Below, piece by piece: positions 8,571 through 16,675 of a DNA stretch of 53,144 nucleotides. The stretch is from Bacteroidaceae bacterium (GTDB taxonomy: Bacteria; Bacteroidota; Bacteroidia; Bacteroidales; Bacteroidaceae). The translations under genes and the position numbers were made by a program. Numbering within the stretch: position 1 is the stretch's first letter; the number at the start of each line of letters is the position of its first letter. The notes under the pieces were generated by a model, which did not search any database, was not told the DNA's origin, and was given only the letters and a program-made list of their open reading frames with translations. Where the stretch lies: NCBI GenBank assembly GCA_017617315.1, contig JAFZWM010000020.1, positions 1 to 53,144 on the forward strand, written 5' to 3'.

Positions 8571-8779
8571 GTTCAAAAAGGGCAAGCAAAAGATTTGTAA
8601 TGATGATTTTTTTCATATAAAAATGTTTAGGTTACGATGGCAAAAATACGAAAATTTCTGATTCGGGCTACCTTTTCGCTTCTTTTTTCGCGCATAGAGT
8701 CTAACCGTCTTCAAATCCGACTGTTACAAGCGGCAAGCCACTTCCATTCGTCACAAAAAGCAGCCGTCTGTCCCAGAAA

Positions 8780-8811
8780 TTTGCAAAAGACAGCGATGCG
8801 GCGTATCTTTG
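8780..8811 (+). promoter_or_regulatory. Predicted promoter for the PNPOx-like gene
   Basis: TTTG at 8780-8783, a 20-base spacer and TATCTTTG at 8804-8811; a textbook Bacteroidota promoter 45 bases before the ATG. Confidence 0.8.
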
Positions 8812-8856
8812 CCGTCAGAAAAATCACGCAAACCAAAAATTTAAAAATTAAAGACA

Positions 8857-9285
8857 ATGACTAAAGAAGAAATCTTTAAGATGCTAAACGCGCATCCGGT
8901 GATGTACGTTGCAACCAACGACGGCGGTCAGCCACGCGTGCGCGGAATCTTGATGTACAAGGCCGACGAAAGCGGAATTGTATTCCACACCGGAACGACA
9001 AAGGATTTTTACCATCAGCTTGTTGCCGACCCTCGCGCCGAGGTGTGCTTTGCCTGCGGAAAATATCAGGTGAGAGTAGAAGGCAAGTTCGAACTTGTTG
9101 AAGACATGGCCCTGAAGGAGGAAATCGTTAACCACCCATCGCGCAAGTTCTTGCAGCCTTGGAGAGAGCAGCAGGGCGACGAGGCTTTCTTCAACTTTCT
9201 GAAAGTGTTCCGCATGAGCCACGGAAAGGCTCACGTCTGGAGCATGGAAGACAACTTCAAGCCAAAAGAATACGTTATTTTGTAA
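8857..9285 (+). CDS. Pyridoxamine 5'-phosphate oxidase-like flavin-binding protein
   Basis: The 142-residue protein has the split-barrel fold signature of small PNPOx-like FMN proteins: MYVATNDGGQPRVRGILMYKADESGIVFHTGTTKDFYHQL, then DPRAEVCFACG. It lacks the C-terminal substrate region of true PdxH, so a general flavin reductase or stress role is more likely than vitamin B6 synthesis. It has its own promoter (8780-8811) and terminator (9325-9356), so it is monocistronic. The enzymatic activity is unknown. Confidence 0.85.
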   Translation: MTKEEIFKMLNAHPVMYVATNDGGQPRVRGILMYKADESGIVFHTGTTKDFYHQLVADPRAEVCFACGKYQVRVEGKFELVEDMALKEEIVNHPSRKFLQPWREQQGDEAFFNFLKVFRMSHGKAHVWSMEDNFKPKEYVIL

Positions 9286-9324
9286 AAAAGAATCAATATT
9301 AAAAAGATTAGTTTTCAGAATGAT

Positions 9325-9356
9325 GCCGGGCTAATTAAGTACAGCCCGGCTTTTTT
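9325..9356 (+). terminator. Rho-independent terminator after the PNPOx-like gene
   Basis: GCCGGGCT pairs perfectly with AGCCCGGC around a loop, followed by six T residues. Confidence 0.92.
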
Positions 9357-9434
9357 GTATTCTGAAAGGCGCAACAATTCGCCACATTGGCGCGCCGAAT
9401 ATCACAAAAGCATCGGCACGTCGGTCTTTTTTAA

Positions 9435-9442
9435 TATCTTTG
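9435..9442 (+). promoter_or_regulatory. Predicted -7 element for the DUF5131 gene
   Basis: TATCTTTG lies 52 bases before ATG 9494. It overlaps an in-frame TTG that could be mistaken for the start, which argues for the later ATG. Confidence 0.6.
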
Positions 9443-9493
9443 CCAAGAGATAACTGCCACACAACGCAGCCTCATCCATCACGCTTACAGAAA

Positions 9494-10297
9494 ATGTCCG
9501 AAAACTGGGAAATATACGCCGACTGGAATCCGTGGCACGGCTGCACAAAAATCAGCCCCGGATGCAAATATTGCTACGTCTACCGTCAGGACGAGATGTA
9601 CGGCAGCGACATTTCGAGCAGCGAATGCCGAAAGACGGGCAACTTCAATCTGCCGATAAAGCGCAGGCGCGACAAATCGTGGAAGATTGAGGGCGGAAGG
9701 ATTGTATTTACCTGCTTCACATCCGATTTTCTGCTGAAAGATGCCGACCAGTGGCGACCCGAATGTTGGCAGATGATAAAGCAGCGGAGCGACCTCTGGT
9801 TCTTCTTTTTCACCAAGCGGATAGACCGTTTCATGGAGTGCATCCCCGACGACTGGGGCGACGGCTACGACAACGTTATTGTGGGCTGCACCGTCGAAAA
9901 TCAGGAGATGGCAGACTACCGACTGCCCATATTCCGCTCGCTTCCGATAAAGCGAAAGAGCATAATTGTTGCGCCGATGCTTACAGTCATAAACCTTGAG
10001 CCGTATCTCGACAAAACGATTGACGAGGTGTCGGTTGGCGGAGAGTCGGGACTCGATGCACGCCCGTGCAACTACGACTGGATTCTTGCCCTCAGAGAAC
10101 AGTGCGTTGCCAAAGATGTAGCCTTCCGCTTTCATCAAACCGGTGCACGATTCATCAAAGACGGCAAGATGTACCGCGTGCCGAGGCAGTTCCAGCTTAG
10201 TCAGGCACACAAAGCGAATATCGACTTTAAAATAGGCAAATATCTTGTGCCCGAAACGGTTAAGTTTGAATGGAAAGACAACGATTATCACGACTAA
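9494..10297 (+). CDS. DUF5131 family protein (phage Gp37/Gp68-like, Cys-cluster)
   Basis: The 267-residue product matches the phage Gp37/Gp68-type DUF5131 family: NPWHGCTKISPGCKYCYVY near the N-terminus carries three cysteines in a C-x6-C-x2-C cluster, reminiscent of radical-SAM cluster ligation, and the later GCTVENQEMADYRLPIFRSLP and GGESGLDARPCNYDWILALREQC are family-typical. I chose ATG 9494 because the earlier TTG sits inside the promoter box. The DUF2461 gene follows after 13 bases, so they form an operon. No phage genes surround it, so it appears to be a chromosomal member. The function is unknown; iron-sulfur binding is inferred from the cysteines. Confidence 0.82.
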   Translation: MSENWEIYADWNPWHGCTKISPGCKYCYVYRQDEMYGSDISSSECRKTGNFNLPIKRRRDKSWKIEGGRIVFTCFTSDFLLKDADQWRPECWQMIKQRSDLWFFFFTKRIDRFMECIPDDWGDGYDNVIVGCTVENQEMADYRLPIFRSLPIKRKSIIVAPMLTVINLEPYLDKTIDEVSVGGESGLDARPCNYDWILALREQCVAKDVAFRFHQTGARFIKDGKMYRVPRQFQLSQAHKANIDFKIGKYLVPETVKFEWKDNDYHD

Positions 10298-10310
10298 AAA
10301 ATATCTGGAA

Positions 10311-10970
10311 ATGAAAGAAATACTCGATTTTTACCTGCAACTATCGCAGAACAACAACAAGCCATGGTTCGATGCGCATCGCGCTGAATACGAAGCTATT
10401 AAAAAGAAAGTCTTGGCTCTTGCCGAGGAGTTTATAAAGGGCGTTGCCCTGTTCGACCCTCGCAGCAAGAATCTTCAGCCAAAGGACTGCACCTATCGCA
10501 TAAACCGCGACATCCGCTTTTCGCCCGACAAGCGTCCTTACAAAGACTGGCTGGGCATCTATGTCTGCCCTGGCGGAAAGAAATCGGGCATGGCCGGATA
10601 TTACATTCACTTTGAGCCGGCAACAGACACTTATCTGATGTGCGGCGGTCTTTACAACCCAACGAAAGAGGTTCTGAAGAGCATCCGCGATCAGATAATG
10701 CTCGAGCCCGATGAGTTTCACAAGGCGGTGCAGAAGTGCGGAAAAGGCTTCGCTCTTAACTGGGACAACGCCCTAAAGCGTTTCCCCGCAGGATTCAGCG
10801 CAGACGACAAGCACAGCGAGTATTATCGGCTTAAATCGTTCGAAATCACGCAATTCCTTACAAAGAAAGATGTTCTCGACAAAGATTATCTGCCAAACGT
10901 TCTCGCCCAACTAAAAAAATGCCACGAGTTTAACGAGTTGCTGAACAAGTGCGCCGATTTTGTACGCTAA
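10311..10970 (+). CDS. DUF2461 domain-containing protein
   Basis: The 219-residue product fits the DUF2461/TIGR02453 family: an N-terminal FYLQLSQNNNKPWFDAHRAEYE, then YRINRDIRFSPDKRPYKDWLGIYV and GYYIHFEPATDTYLMCGGLYNP. These soluble proteins are common in Bacteroidota and actinobacteria and have no assigned activity. ATG 10311 was chosen since an earlier in-frame start lies within the DUF5131 coding region. It is second in an operon behind DUF5131 (13-base gap). Confidence 0.85.
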   Translation: MKEILDFYLQLSQNNNKPWFDAHRAEYEAIKKKVLALAEEFIKGVALFDPRSKNLQPKDCTYRINRDIRFSPDKRPYKDWLGIYVCPGGKKSGMAGYYIHFEPATDTYLMCGGLYNPTKEVLKSIRDQIMLEPDEFHKAVQKCGKGFALNWDNALKRFPAGFSADDKHSEYYRLKSFEITQFLTKKDVLDKDYLPNVLAQLKKCHEFNELLNKCADFVR

Positions 10971-11004
10971 ATTGTTAAAGAATGTTAAAAACTTCGCGAA
11001 AGTC

Positions 11005-11037
11005 TTGACTCGTCCCTTAGGTCATGCCATAACTTTG
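11005..11037 (+). promoter_or_regulatory. MerR-type promoter/operator of the MerR-GyrI gene
   Basis: TTGACT (11005-11010) and TAACTTTG (11030-11037) are separated by 19 bases. The spacer region reads TTGACTCGTCCCTTAGGTCA, with TGAC/GTCA at the ends and a CCCTTAGG core, resembling operators of BmrR-like MerR regulators, which bind between the promoter elements. Autoregulation is inferred. Confidence 0.6.
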
Positions 11038-11071
11038 CAAACGCTTAAGCAACAGAAAAAATCGTACGATT

Positions 11072-11893
11072 ATGAGTAAAACAAAGTTAAAAATCGGAGA
11101 GTTCTCGCAGTTGATGCAGATAACCGTAAAGACGCTGCGCTTTTACGAGCAGAAAGGCCTGCTGATGCCCGACGAGGTGGACGAATGGACGGGCTACCGC
11201 TACTATTCCATAAGGCAGATGCAGAAGCTAAAGTCGATTCGCGACCTTCAGCAACTCGGTTTCTCGCTCGACGAGATAAAGGATTTGTACGAAGACGAAT
11301 CGCACGTTCCGGGAGCCGACCAGCTTGCCGAAAAGCTAAGGCAGACAGAACTCGCTCTGCGGCAGCTCGTTGCACGGCGCGACAGTCTGCTCGAATTGCA
11401 GAACTCTCGAAAACAAATCAAGACAATGGAGAAAATAAGTATTCAGTCTCTGCCCGAGATTATCGTGGCAAGCCATCGCGAAGTAATTCCTAATTTCGAA
11501 GCCATCGGCCCAATGTGTTACGAGAAAATCGGGCCCGAGATGCAGCGTCTGGGCTGCAAATGTCCTCAGCCCGGCTACTGCTTCACCATAGAGCACAACA
11601 AAGAGTTTACGCCAATCAACATCGACATCGAGTATTGCGAGCAGGTTGAAGAGATGGGCACAGACAGCGACATCATCAAGTTCAAGCGTCTTCCGGCCGT
11701 TCCGAAGGCTCTGTGCATCAAGCACACGGGCGCATACGATAAGTTCTACGAATCGTTTACCGAGGCGTTCCGCTACATCAGCGAGAAAGGCTACAAGGTT
11801 GCCGGCCATCACCGCACAAGCTACATCGACGGCGCATGGAATCAGGAAGACCCGGAGAAATGGGTGTCGGTAATTCAGATTCCGATAGAATAA
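11072..11893 (+). CDS. MerR-family transcriptional regulator with GyrI-like effector domain
   Basis: The 273-residue protein has a MerR winged helix at residues 5-75 (KIGEFSQLMQITVKTLRFYEQKGLLMPDEVDEWTGYRYY), a coiled-coil dimerisation helix at about 80-115, and a C-terminal GyrI-like/AraC effector-binding domain from about 120 to 273. This is the BmrR architecture: ligand-sensing regulators that twist a long-spacer promoter. The upstream region has such a spacer with a dyad (11005-11037), so it probably controls itself and the next gene, which encodes a second GyrI-like domain. No efflux pump is adjacent. The ligand is unknown, perhaps a cationic or amphipathic drug. Confidence 0.9.
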   Translation: MSKTKLKIGEFSQLMQITVKTLRFYEQKGLLMPDEVDEWTGYRYYSIRQMQKLKSIRDLQQLGFSLDEIKDLYEDESHVPGADQLAEKLRQTELALRQLVARRDSLLELQNSRKQIKTMEKISIQSLPEIIVASHREVIPNFEAIGPMCYEKIGPEMQRLGCKCPQPGYCFTIEHNKEFTPINIDIEYCEQVEEMGTDSDIIKFKRLPAVPKALCIKHTGAYDKFYESFTEAFRYISEKGYKVAGHHRTSYIDGAWNQEDPEKWVSVIQIPIE

Positions 11894-11901
11894 TCACATT
11901 C

Positions 11902-11928
11902 AGGGGACTGTCTTCGTGGCAGTCCCCT
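11902..11928 (+). other. Intercistronic hairpin between the MerR-GyrI and GyrI-like genes
   Basis: A perfect 9-bp stem AGGGGACTG/CAGTCCCCT with a 9-base loop lies in the 50-base gap. There is no T-run, so it is more likely an mRNA processing or stability element than a full terminator; it could set the ratio of the two proteins. Confidence 0.65.
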
Positions 11929-11943
11929 ACAATTCAGACAATT

Positions 11944-12597
11944 ATGCCATTCGATTTTAAGAAAGAATACAAGGATTTTTATCTTCCAAAGCAGAAGCCC
12001 GAGTTTGTAGACGTGCCCGAGGCAAACTACATTGCCGTGCGTGGCGAGGGCAACCCAAACGACGGCAACGGCGCGTACACCGAGGCGGTGCAGATTCTTT
12101 ACAGCATTGCCTACACCATAAAGATGAGCAAGAAGGGCGACCACAAAATAGACGGCTATTTCGATTTCGTTGTTCCGCCGCTCGAGGGCTTGTGGTGGGA
12201 AGAGGTCGACGGTAAGGCTGTCGAAGGATTCTCGTACGCCGACAAGTCGCGCCTGCATTGGATTAGCCTCATCCGCCTGCCCGATTTCGTTACAAAAACC
12301 GAATTTGACTGGGCGGTGGCAGAAGCCTCGCGCAAGAAAAAGACAGACTGCTCAAAGGCCGAGTTTCTGACTTTGAAAGAAGGGCGATGCGCGCAGATAA
12401 TGCACATCGGAAGTTACGACGAAGAGCCGGCAACCGTCGAGGTTCTGAAAGAGTTTATAGAACAGAACGGCTGCACTGCCGACATCGACAACACGAATCA
12501 TTTTCATCACGAAATCTATCTTTCCGACCCTCGCAAGACTGCTGCCGAAAAGCTGAAGACGGTCATCCGCCATCCGATAAGGGAAAAACATCAATAA
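11944..12597 (+). CDS. Stand-alone GyrI-like small-molecule-binding protein
   Basis: The 217-residue product belongs to the GyrI-like (SOUL/effector-binding) proteins: VDVPEANYIAVRGEGNPN at the N-terminus, GYFDFVVPPLEGLWW in the middle with the typical WW, and HIGSYDEEPATVEVLKEFI followed by HHEIYLSDPRKTAAEKLKTVIRHPI. Some members of this fold bind or hydrolyse xenobiotics. ATG 11944 is preferred over a longer frame overlapping the MerR gene. It shares a transcript with the MerR-GyrI regulator across a hairpin and is probably a sequestering or detoxifying partner; that role is inferred. Confidence 0.85.
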   Translation: MPFDFKKEYKDFYLPKQKPEFVDVPEANYIAVRGEGNPNDGNGAYTEAVQILYSIAYTIKMSKKGDHKIDGYFDFVVPPLEGLWWEEVDGKAVEGFSYADKSRLHWISLIRLPDFVTKTEFDWAVAEASRKKKTDCSKAEFLTLKEGRCAQIMHIGSYDEEPATVEVLKEFIEQNGCTADIDNTNHFHHEIYLSDPRKTAAEKLKTVIRHPIREKHQ

Positions 12598-12607
12598 ATT
12601 TCAGATA

Positions 12608-13534
12608 ATGAAAATAAAGAAGGGCAATAAATTCCGCAACACAATTCTTCTGATTGTATTGTTACTGGCTGGCATCGGGCTATACAAGGCCGGAGAATAC
12701 ATCAAGCATCTCGGCGATGGAATAACCGCCGAAGACCGTCTGTTGCAAGAAAAACTCGACAATCTGCCAGTTCTGAAAACCGATGACGAAATAAAAGCCG
12801 CGCTTTCCGGCAGTCCGCAGGATTATCTTGTAAAAGACTATGTTTTCAGCAATCCGCAAACCGTAAAAGACACCGTTTTCAACCTGCTCAACGGCGATTA
12901 CGTCTGTATTTATGTTACCGAAGAAACCTTCACTTTATATCGGAAAATCAGGAACAAGGCAGACGAAAGTCCATATCGGTCGATGTGGGTTGAAAGGCCA
13001 TTCTGCCAGATTTCCGCACCGCTGAAATTTAACGACGGAACGGAAATCTCCAAGCCCGAAAATCTGACTTTTATGTTTTCGGCATTGAGGATGTATAAGA
13101 GGATTCCCGAATCGGAAGTGAACCGCGAGAAAAGAGACAATTTCTTTCAGTCGCGCTATTATCCGCAGCGTAAGATGAACTTTTCGCTGGAAAATTTCGA
13201 GAAGGAGGCTGAGGAATTTGCCACAAAGCAGAGAAATCTGATGAAAAACCATGGCAAAGACACCATCACATTCGACGACAAGCGTTACAACTTTACTTAT
13301 ATGTCTAAGAATGACAAAGTTACCTTTGCCGTCCGACTGGGGAATGGCAAGGCAAGTCTCGGCGTTTTTCCAAACAAAAACGTAATCATCGTCGACGGCG
13401 ACCGCATCCCGTCGGGCAGTCAGAAGGCTATCAGCGGAATAGTACACACGGTTTTTGCATATCTTCTGATGGTTCTCGGCATCATCTGCGCAGTCTGTGC
13501 AATATGGATGGGCATTCTATACAAAGGCAAATAA
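12608..13534 (+). CDS. Hypothetical two-pass membrane protein, 308 aa
   Basis: Hydrophobic helices lie at both ends (residues about 12-30 and 280-303), leaving a 250-residue domain presumably in the periplasm. That domain is rich in charged residues (NREKRDNFFQSRYYPQRKMNFSLENFEKEAEEF) and ends with a beta-rich part (DDKRYNFTYMSKNDKVTFAVRLGNGKASLGVF). I do not recognise it. It begins 11 bases after the GyrI-like gene, so it may be the last gene of that operon. A membrane-stress or drug-response role would be speculation. Confidence 0.65.
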   Translation: MKIKKGNKFRNTILLIVLLLAGIGLYKAGEYIKHLGDGITAEDRLLQEKLDNLPVLKTDDEIKAALSGSPQDYLVKDYVFSNPQTVKDTVFNLLNGDYVCIYVTEETFTLYRKIRNKADESPYRSMWVERPFCQISAPLKFNDGTEISKPENLTFMFSALRMYKRIPESEVNREKRDNFFQSRYYPQRKMNFSLENFEKEAEEFATKQRNLMKNHGKDTITFDDKRYNFTYMSKNDKVTFAVRLGNGKASLGVFPNKNVIIVDGDRIPSGSQKAISGIVHTVFAYLLMVLGIICAVCAIWMGILYKGK

Positions 13535-13576
13535 TTATCTTGTCTGTTTTCCGGCAAATTCCACTTTCAGAAAAAA

Positions 13577-14038
13577 TCATTCAAGCACCAGAGTATATTT
13601 ATTACTGTTGCGTTGCCATTTATACTTTGCATACATGTGCGAAGGTATGGTATCTGTGCCGACAACAATCGCAGTTATCCGTTCCCATAAAGGAACAACA
13701 TTATAAGCCTCGGGCACATCATTATTGTCTGGAAAATCGCGGTCTACCAGACCAACATCAACACGCCATAAACATGAATTATCCGACTTTATATAAACCG
13801 TTGAATCGGCATCTGCAAAGCGGATATATTCGTAATCGTCGCCATGTCTGTATGTTGGGAAAATATCCTCATAGTTTCTCAACTGCTCAACATACGAAAC
13901 CGTAACTTCCTTTCCTGTTCTATTTTCTATAACAAAATCGAACTCGCCAAAATAATCGCAAGAACTCAATGTTGCCACAATAATGCCGATGAATGCAAGA
14001 ATGGCGGTCTTTCTCCAAACTTTTACTAAATTACTCAT
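13577..14038 (-). CDS. Hypothetical lipoprotein, 153 aa
   Basis: The N-terminus is a lipoprotein signal peptide: basic region, hydrophobic core TAILAFIGIIVATLSSC, with cysteine at residue 27 in an LSSC lipobox, then acidic residues (DYFGEFD). The mature domain has a predicted beta character and begins FDFVIENRTGKEVTVSY, which resembles small immunoglobulin-like surface lipoproteins. No enzymatic motif is seen. It is convergent with the 12608-13534 gene (42-base gap) and has its own minus-strand promoter at 14069-14098. Confidence 0.75.
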   Translation of the reverse strand: MSNLVKVWRKTAILAFIGIIVATLSSCDYFGEFDFVIENRTGKEVTVSYVEQLRNYEDIFPTYRHGDDYEYIRFADADSTVYIKSDNSCLWRVDVGLVDRDFPDNNDVPEAYNVVPLWERITAIVVGTDTIPSHMYAKYKWQRNSNKYTLVLE

Positions 14039-14068
14039 AGTTTATCAGACTTAAATAATAAATTTTGA

Positions 14069-14098
14069 CAAAAATATACTTTTTTTTAACAAAACAAA
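14069..14098 (-). promoter_or_regulatory. Predicted promoter for the lipoprotein gene
   Basis: Minus strand: TTTG (14098-14095), 18-base spacer, TATTTTTG (14076-14069), 30 bases before the ATG. Confidence 0.65.
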
Positions 14099-14292
14099 AT
14101 AATTATACTACATTTTTACTTCAGTAGGAAAAGAAAAGTCTTACAGGCTTTTTCCTTCATACACATCGCCTATTATTTCAGAGAATGAAGGCTTTATCTG
14201 CAAGAAAATATTATAGAAAAACCTTTGCTGATTTCAAAATTATTCTCTACCTTGCACATCGATTTTTTAATTTAATACCATCACAGACAAAA

Positions 14293-15858
14293 ATGAAAAA
14301 AATTGTAACTATCCTACTTTCGTTATGGGCTTTTACAACGCTTTCGACAGCGCAGCCCTTGGTTAAGACACACGTCGAAACAGGCGACATCGAGGGCGTA
14401 GTAGAAAACGGACTCGGCGTTTACAAAGCCATTCCATACGCAGCACCGCCGGTTGGCGACCTCCGCTGGAAAGACCCTCAGCCGGCAAAGCCATGGCAGG
14501 GCGTTTTGAAAACCGACAAGTTCGGACCGTGGCCGCCTCAGCCTGAACGCCCGGGACTAACCCGCGACATGATGAGCGAAGACTGCCTTTATCTGGGAAT
14601 AGCAACTCCAGCCACCTCTGTCAACGACAATCTGCCGGTGATGGTGTGGATTCACGGCGGAGGCTTCAGAACCGAGCATTACGGCGGCGACCTATGGCAG
14701 CATCTGGCAAAGCGCGGCGTTGTGGTCGTAAGTGTTGAATACCGCACCGGCGCACTCGGATTCATGGCGCATCCCGAACTTGCCAAGGAGTCGAAGAACG
14801 GACATTCGGGCAACTACGGACTACTCGACCAGATTTTCGCGCTCCAGTGGGTGCAGAGAAACATCAAGAACTTTGGCGGAAATCCGTCAAAAGTTACTAT
14901 TTTCGGCGAAAGTGCCGGAGCCATCAGTTGCAGCATCCTCTGCGCCTCTCCGCTTACAAAAGGACTCTTCTGCGGCGTTATAAGCCACAGCGGAGGCTCG
15001 TTTGCACCTTGGGACGACAGCAACCGCTCTATGCTCACCGGCGCATCTCTGAAGGGAGCAGAGCAGCACGGCGTTGCATTCTTGAAGCATCTTAACAAAA
15101 AGAACATCAAGCAGATGCGAAAGATGAGCGCGTACGACCTTACGAAAGGCGACTTGGGCTTCGACGGATTCTGGCCTTGCGTTGACGGCTATGTCATCGC
15201 CGACGACCAGTACCGCCTTTACGAGCAGGGAAAATACAACGACGTTCCGGTTATCGTTATGACAAACAGCGACGAGGGCGCACTGTTCTCACCGCCAACC
15301 ATCACGCTCGAGCAGTACAAGCAGATGGGCACAGCCATGCTTGGCGAGTTTGCCGACGAGGCTTACAAATATTATCCGGCAAACAACAACGACGATGCCT
15401 TCCACTCTTTCGGCGATGCCTTCCGCGACCTTGGCTTTGCATGGCCGTCTTACGCCTGGGCAAAGCTCCAGAACCAGAACGGAAAGTCGCCGGCTTACTC
15501 GGCATTCTTGGCACAGCCATCGCAGCGCAGTTTCTCGCCCGACCCTCGCCGTCGCGGCGTTGCCCATGCCGACGACATCCTGTATCTGAACGGCGAATTC
15601 CTTACTCAGCCTGAGAAATATCCGCACGAGGCGGCAGTTTCTGAAATAATGCAGCAGTATTGGATTAATTTTGCAAAGACCGGCAACCCTAACGGCAAGG
15701 GACTGCCTTACTGGCCTGCGTTCGACGAGAGCAAGCCTACGACGATGCAGTTCAGCTACGGTGCATCGCTCGTTACGCTGCCAAATGCCGACCAAATTCA
15801 CTTCGTTGACCGAATGTACAAATCGGTTCGCGAAAAGACTGAAAGCAAGAGAAAATAA
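14293..15858 (+). CDS. Secreted type-B carboxylesterase (CE10-like)
   Basis: The 521-residue protein has a signal peptide (MKKIVTILLSLWAFTTLSTA) and the type-B carboxylesterase fold: GVYKAIPYAAPPVGDLRWKDPQ, the oxyanion motif WIHGGGF, nucleophile FGESAGA (Ser207), acid SDEGALF (Glu328) and HADDILY (His425). EDCLYLGI is the conserved cysteine segment. Such enzymes hydrolyse carboxylic esters in the periplasm, and in gut or rumen Bacteroidota are often linked to plant-fibre deacylation. ATG 14293 is chosen over an in-frame ATG 36 codons upstream because it begins exactly at the signal peptide. It is monocistronic and ends at a strong bidirectional terminator. Confidence 0.92.
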   Translation: MKKIVTILLSLWAFTTLSTAQPLVKTHVETGDIEGVVENGLGVYKAIPYAAPPVGDLRWKDPQPAKPWQGVLKTDKFGPWPPQPERPGLTRDMMSEDCLYLGIATPATSVNDNLPVMVWIHGGGFRTEHYGGDLWQHLAKRGVVVVSVEYRTGALGFMAHPELAKESKNGHSGNYGLLDQIFALQWVQRNIKNFGGNPSKVTIFGESAGAISCSILCASPLTKGLFCGVISHSGGSFAPWDDSNRSMLTGASLKGAEQHGVAFLKHLNKKNIKQMRKMSAYDLTKGDLGFDGFWPCVDGYVIADDQYRLYEQGKYNDVPVIVMTNSDEGALFSPPTITLEQYKQMGTAMLGEFADEAYKYYPANNNDDAFHSFGDAFRDLGFAWPSYAWAKLQNQNGKSPAYSAFLAQPSQRSFSPDPRRRGVAHADDILYLNGEFLTQPEKYPHEAAVSEIMQQYWINFAKTGNPNGKGLPYWPAFDESKPTTMQFSYGASLVTLPNADQIHFVDRMYKSVREKTESKRK

Positions 15859-15881
15859 AAGCAGACAATTAATAAGTTAAG

Positions 15882-15936
15882 AAAAGATTTTTACCAAATC
15901 TCCCCCAAAAAAACATTGATTTGGTAAAAATCTTTT
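15882..15936. terminator. Bidirectional terminator between converging genes
   Basis: A perfect 19-bp inverted repeat (AAAAGATTTTTACCAAATC at 15882-15900, its complement at 15918-15936) separates the carboxylesterase (+) and XRE (-) genes. Outer bases ATAAGTT/AACTTAT may extend the stem. Confidence 0.9.
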
Positions 15937-15976
15937 ATAACAAACTTATCGTCAATTGCTTATAACTAAGCAAAAC

Positions 15977-16423
15977 TCACTCCTTCCAATGTTTCAATTG
16001 CGACAGATGAGTGTCAAAAAGTGCACGGCGGTCGGCGTCGGGTTGATTGTCGGGGTTGGGCATCTGCTTTACGAGAAAGTCTAAAAGGAGGTCTTTGCTC
16101 TGATAGGCGAATTTGCCGTCGGCATAGCACCATTTGCAGTAGTCCTCGTTAAATGCGCCGTCGGGTTCGTGGCTGATGAGCGAATCATCGGTGAGAGGCA
16201 TTCCGCAGCACTGGCAAATCAACGTCTGCGGCGACCCCAAAAGAGTGTTGATGGATACATTGAACTCCTTTGAGAGAGTTTTTAGCATTTCGGTATTGGG
16301 CTTGGTCTCGCCTGTCTCCCAACGACTTACCGCCTGACGGCTAACATTTAAGCGTTCCGCCATCTGCTCCTGCGTGAGATTATTTTGCTCGCGCAGGTTT
16401 CTGAGAATTTCTTTTACTTCCAT
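15977..16423 (-). CDS. XRE-family regulator with C-terminal zinc-ribbon domain
   Basis: The 148-residue protein has a helix-turn-helix at residues 6-60 (LREQNNLTQEQMAERLNVSRQAVSRWETGETKPN), followed by a four-cysteine zinc ribbon at about 69-95 (CQCCGMPL ... YCKWCYADG) of the putative zinc ribbon 12 type, and a helical tail. This HTH plus zinc-ribbon layout is widespread in gut bacteria and usually autoregulatory; the ligand is unknown. The promoter has an ACGTGT/ACACGT dyad over its -33 region (16475-16492), a possible operator. Confidence 0.88.
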   Translation of the reverse strand: MEVKEILRNLREQNNLTQEQMAERLNVSRQAVSRWETGETKPNTEMLKTLSKEFNVSINTLLGSPQTLICQCCGMPLTDDSLISHEPDGAFNEDYCKWCYADGKFAYQSKDLLLDFLVKQMPNPDNQPDADRRALFDTHLSQLKHWKE

Positions 16424-16452
16424 AATTGATTTTGCTGTTGTTTTTGATACCG

Positions 16453-16492
16453 CAAAATTAACGTCTTAGACAGTACGTGTCAAGAAACACGT
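16453..16492 (-). promoter_or_regulatory. Predicted promoter and operator of the XRE/zinc-ribbon gene
   Basis: Minus strand: TTG (16483-16481), 20 bases, TAATTTTG (16460-16453). The inverted repeat ACGTGT (16475-16480) / ACACGT (16487-16492) covers the -33 element and would suit a dimeric repressor. Confidence 0.5.
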
Positions 16493-16575
16493 TGTTGCTT
16501 TTTGTTAAAAGATGTTAATCCGAAAAAGACTAAAACTAAGAGGGGAAACGTTTCTTTTCGAACAAAAAAGAATAT

Positions 16576-16617
16576 AAAAAACAACGCCTAATGATTTCTC
16601 ACGGCGTTGTTTTTTTT
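16576..16617. terminator. Bidirectional terminator
   Basis: AACAACGCC (16580-16588) pairs with GGCGTTGTT (16603-16611). There is an A-run before and a T-run after, so it can stop transcription from either side. It closes the 16676-17473 minus-strand gene. Confidence 0.88.
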
Positions 16618-16675
16618 ATTCAAAAATTCAACTTTTAAGATTTTTAATCTTAAATTCTAAGATAAGTCAATCTTT

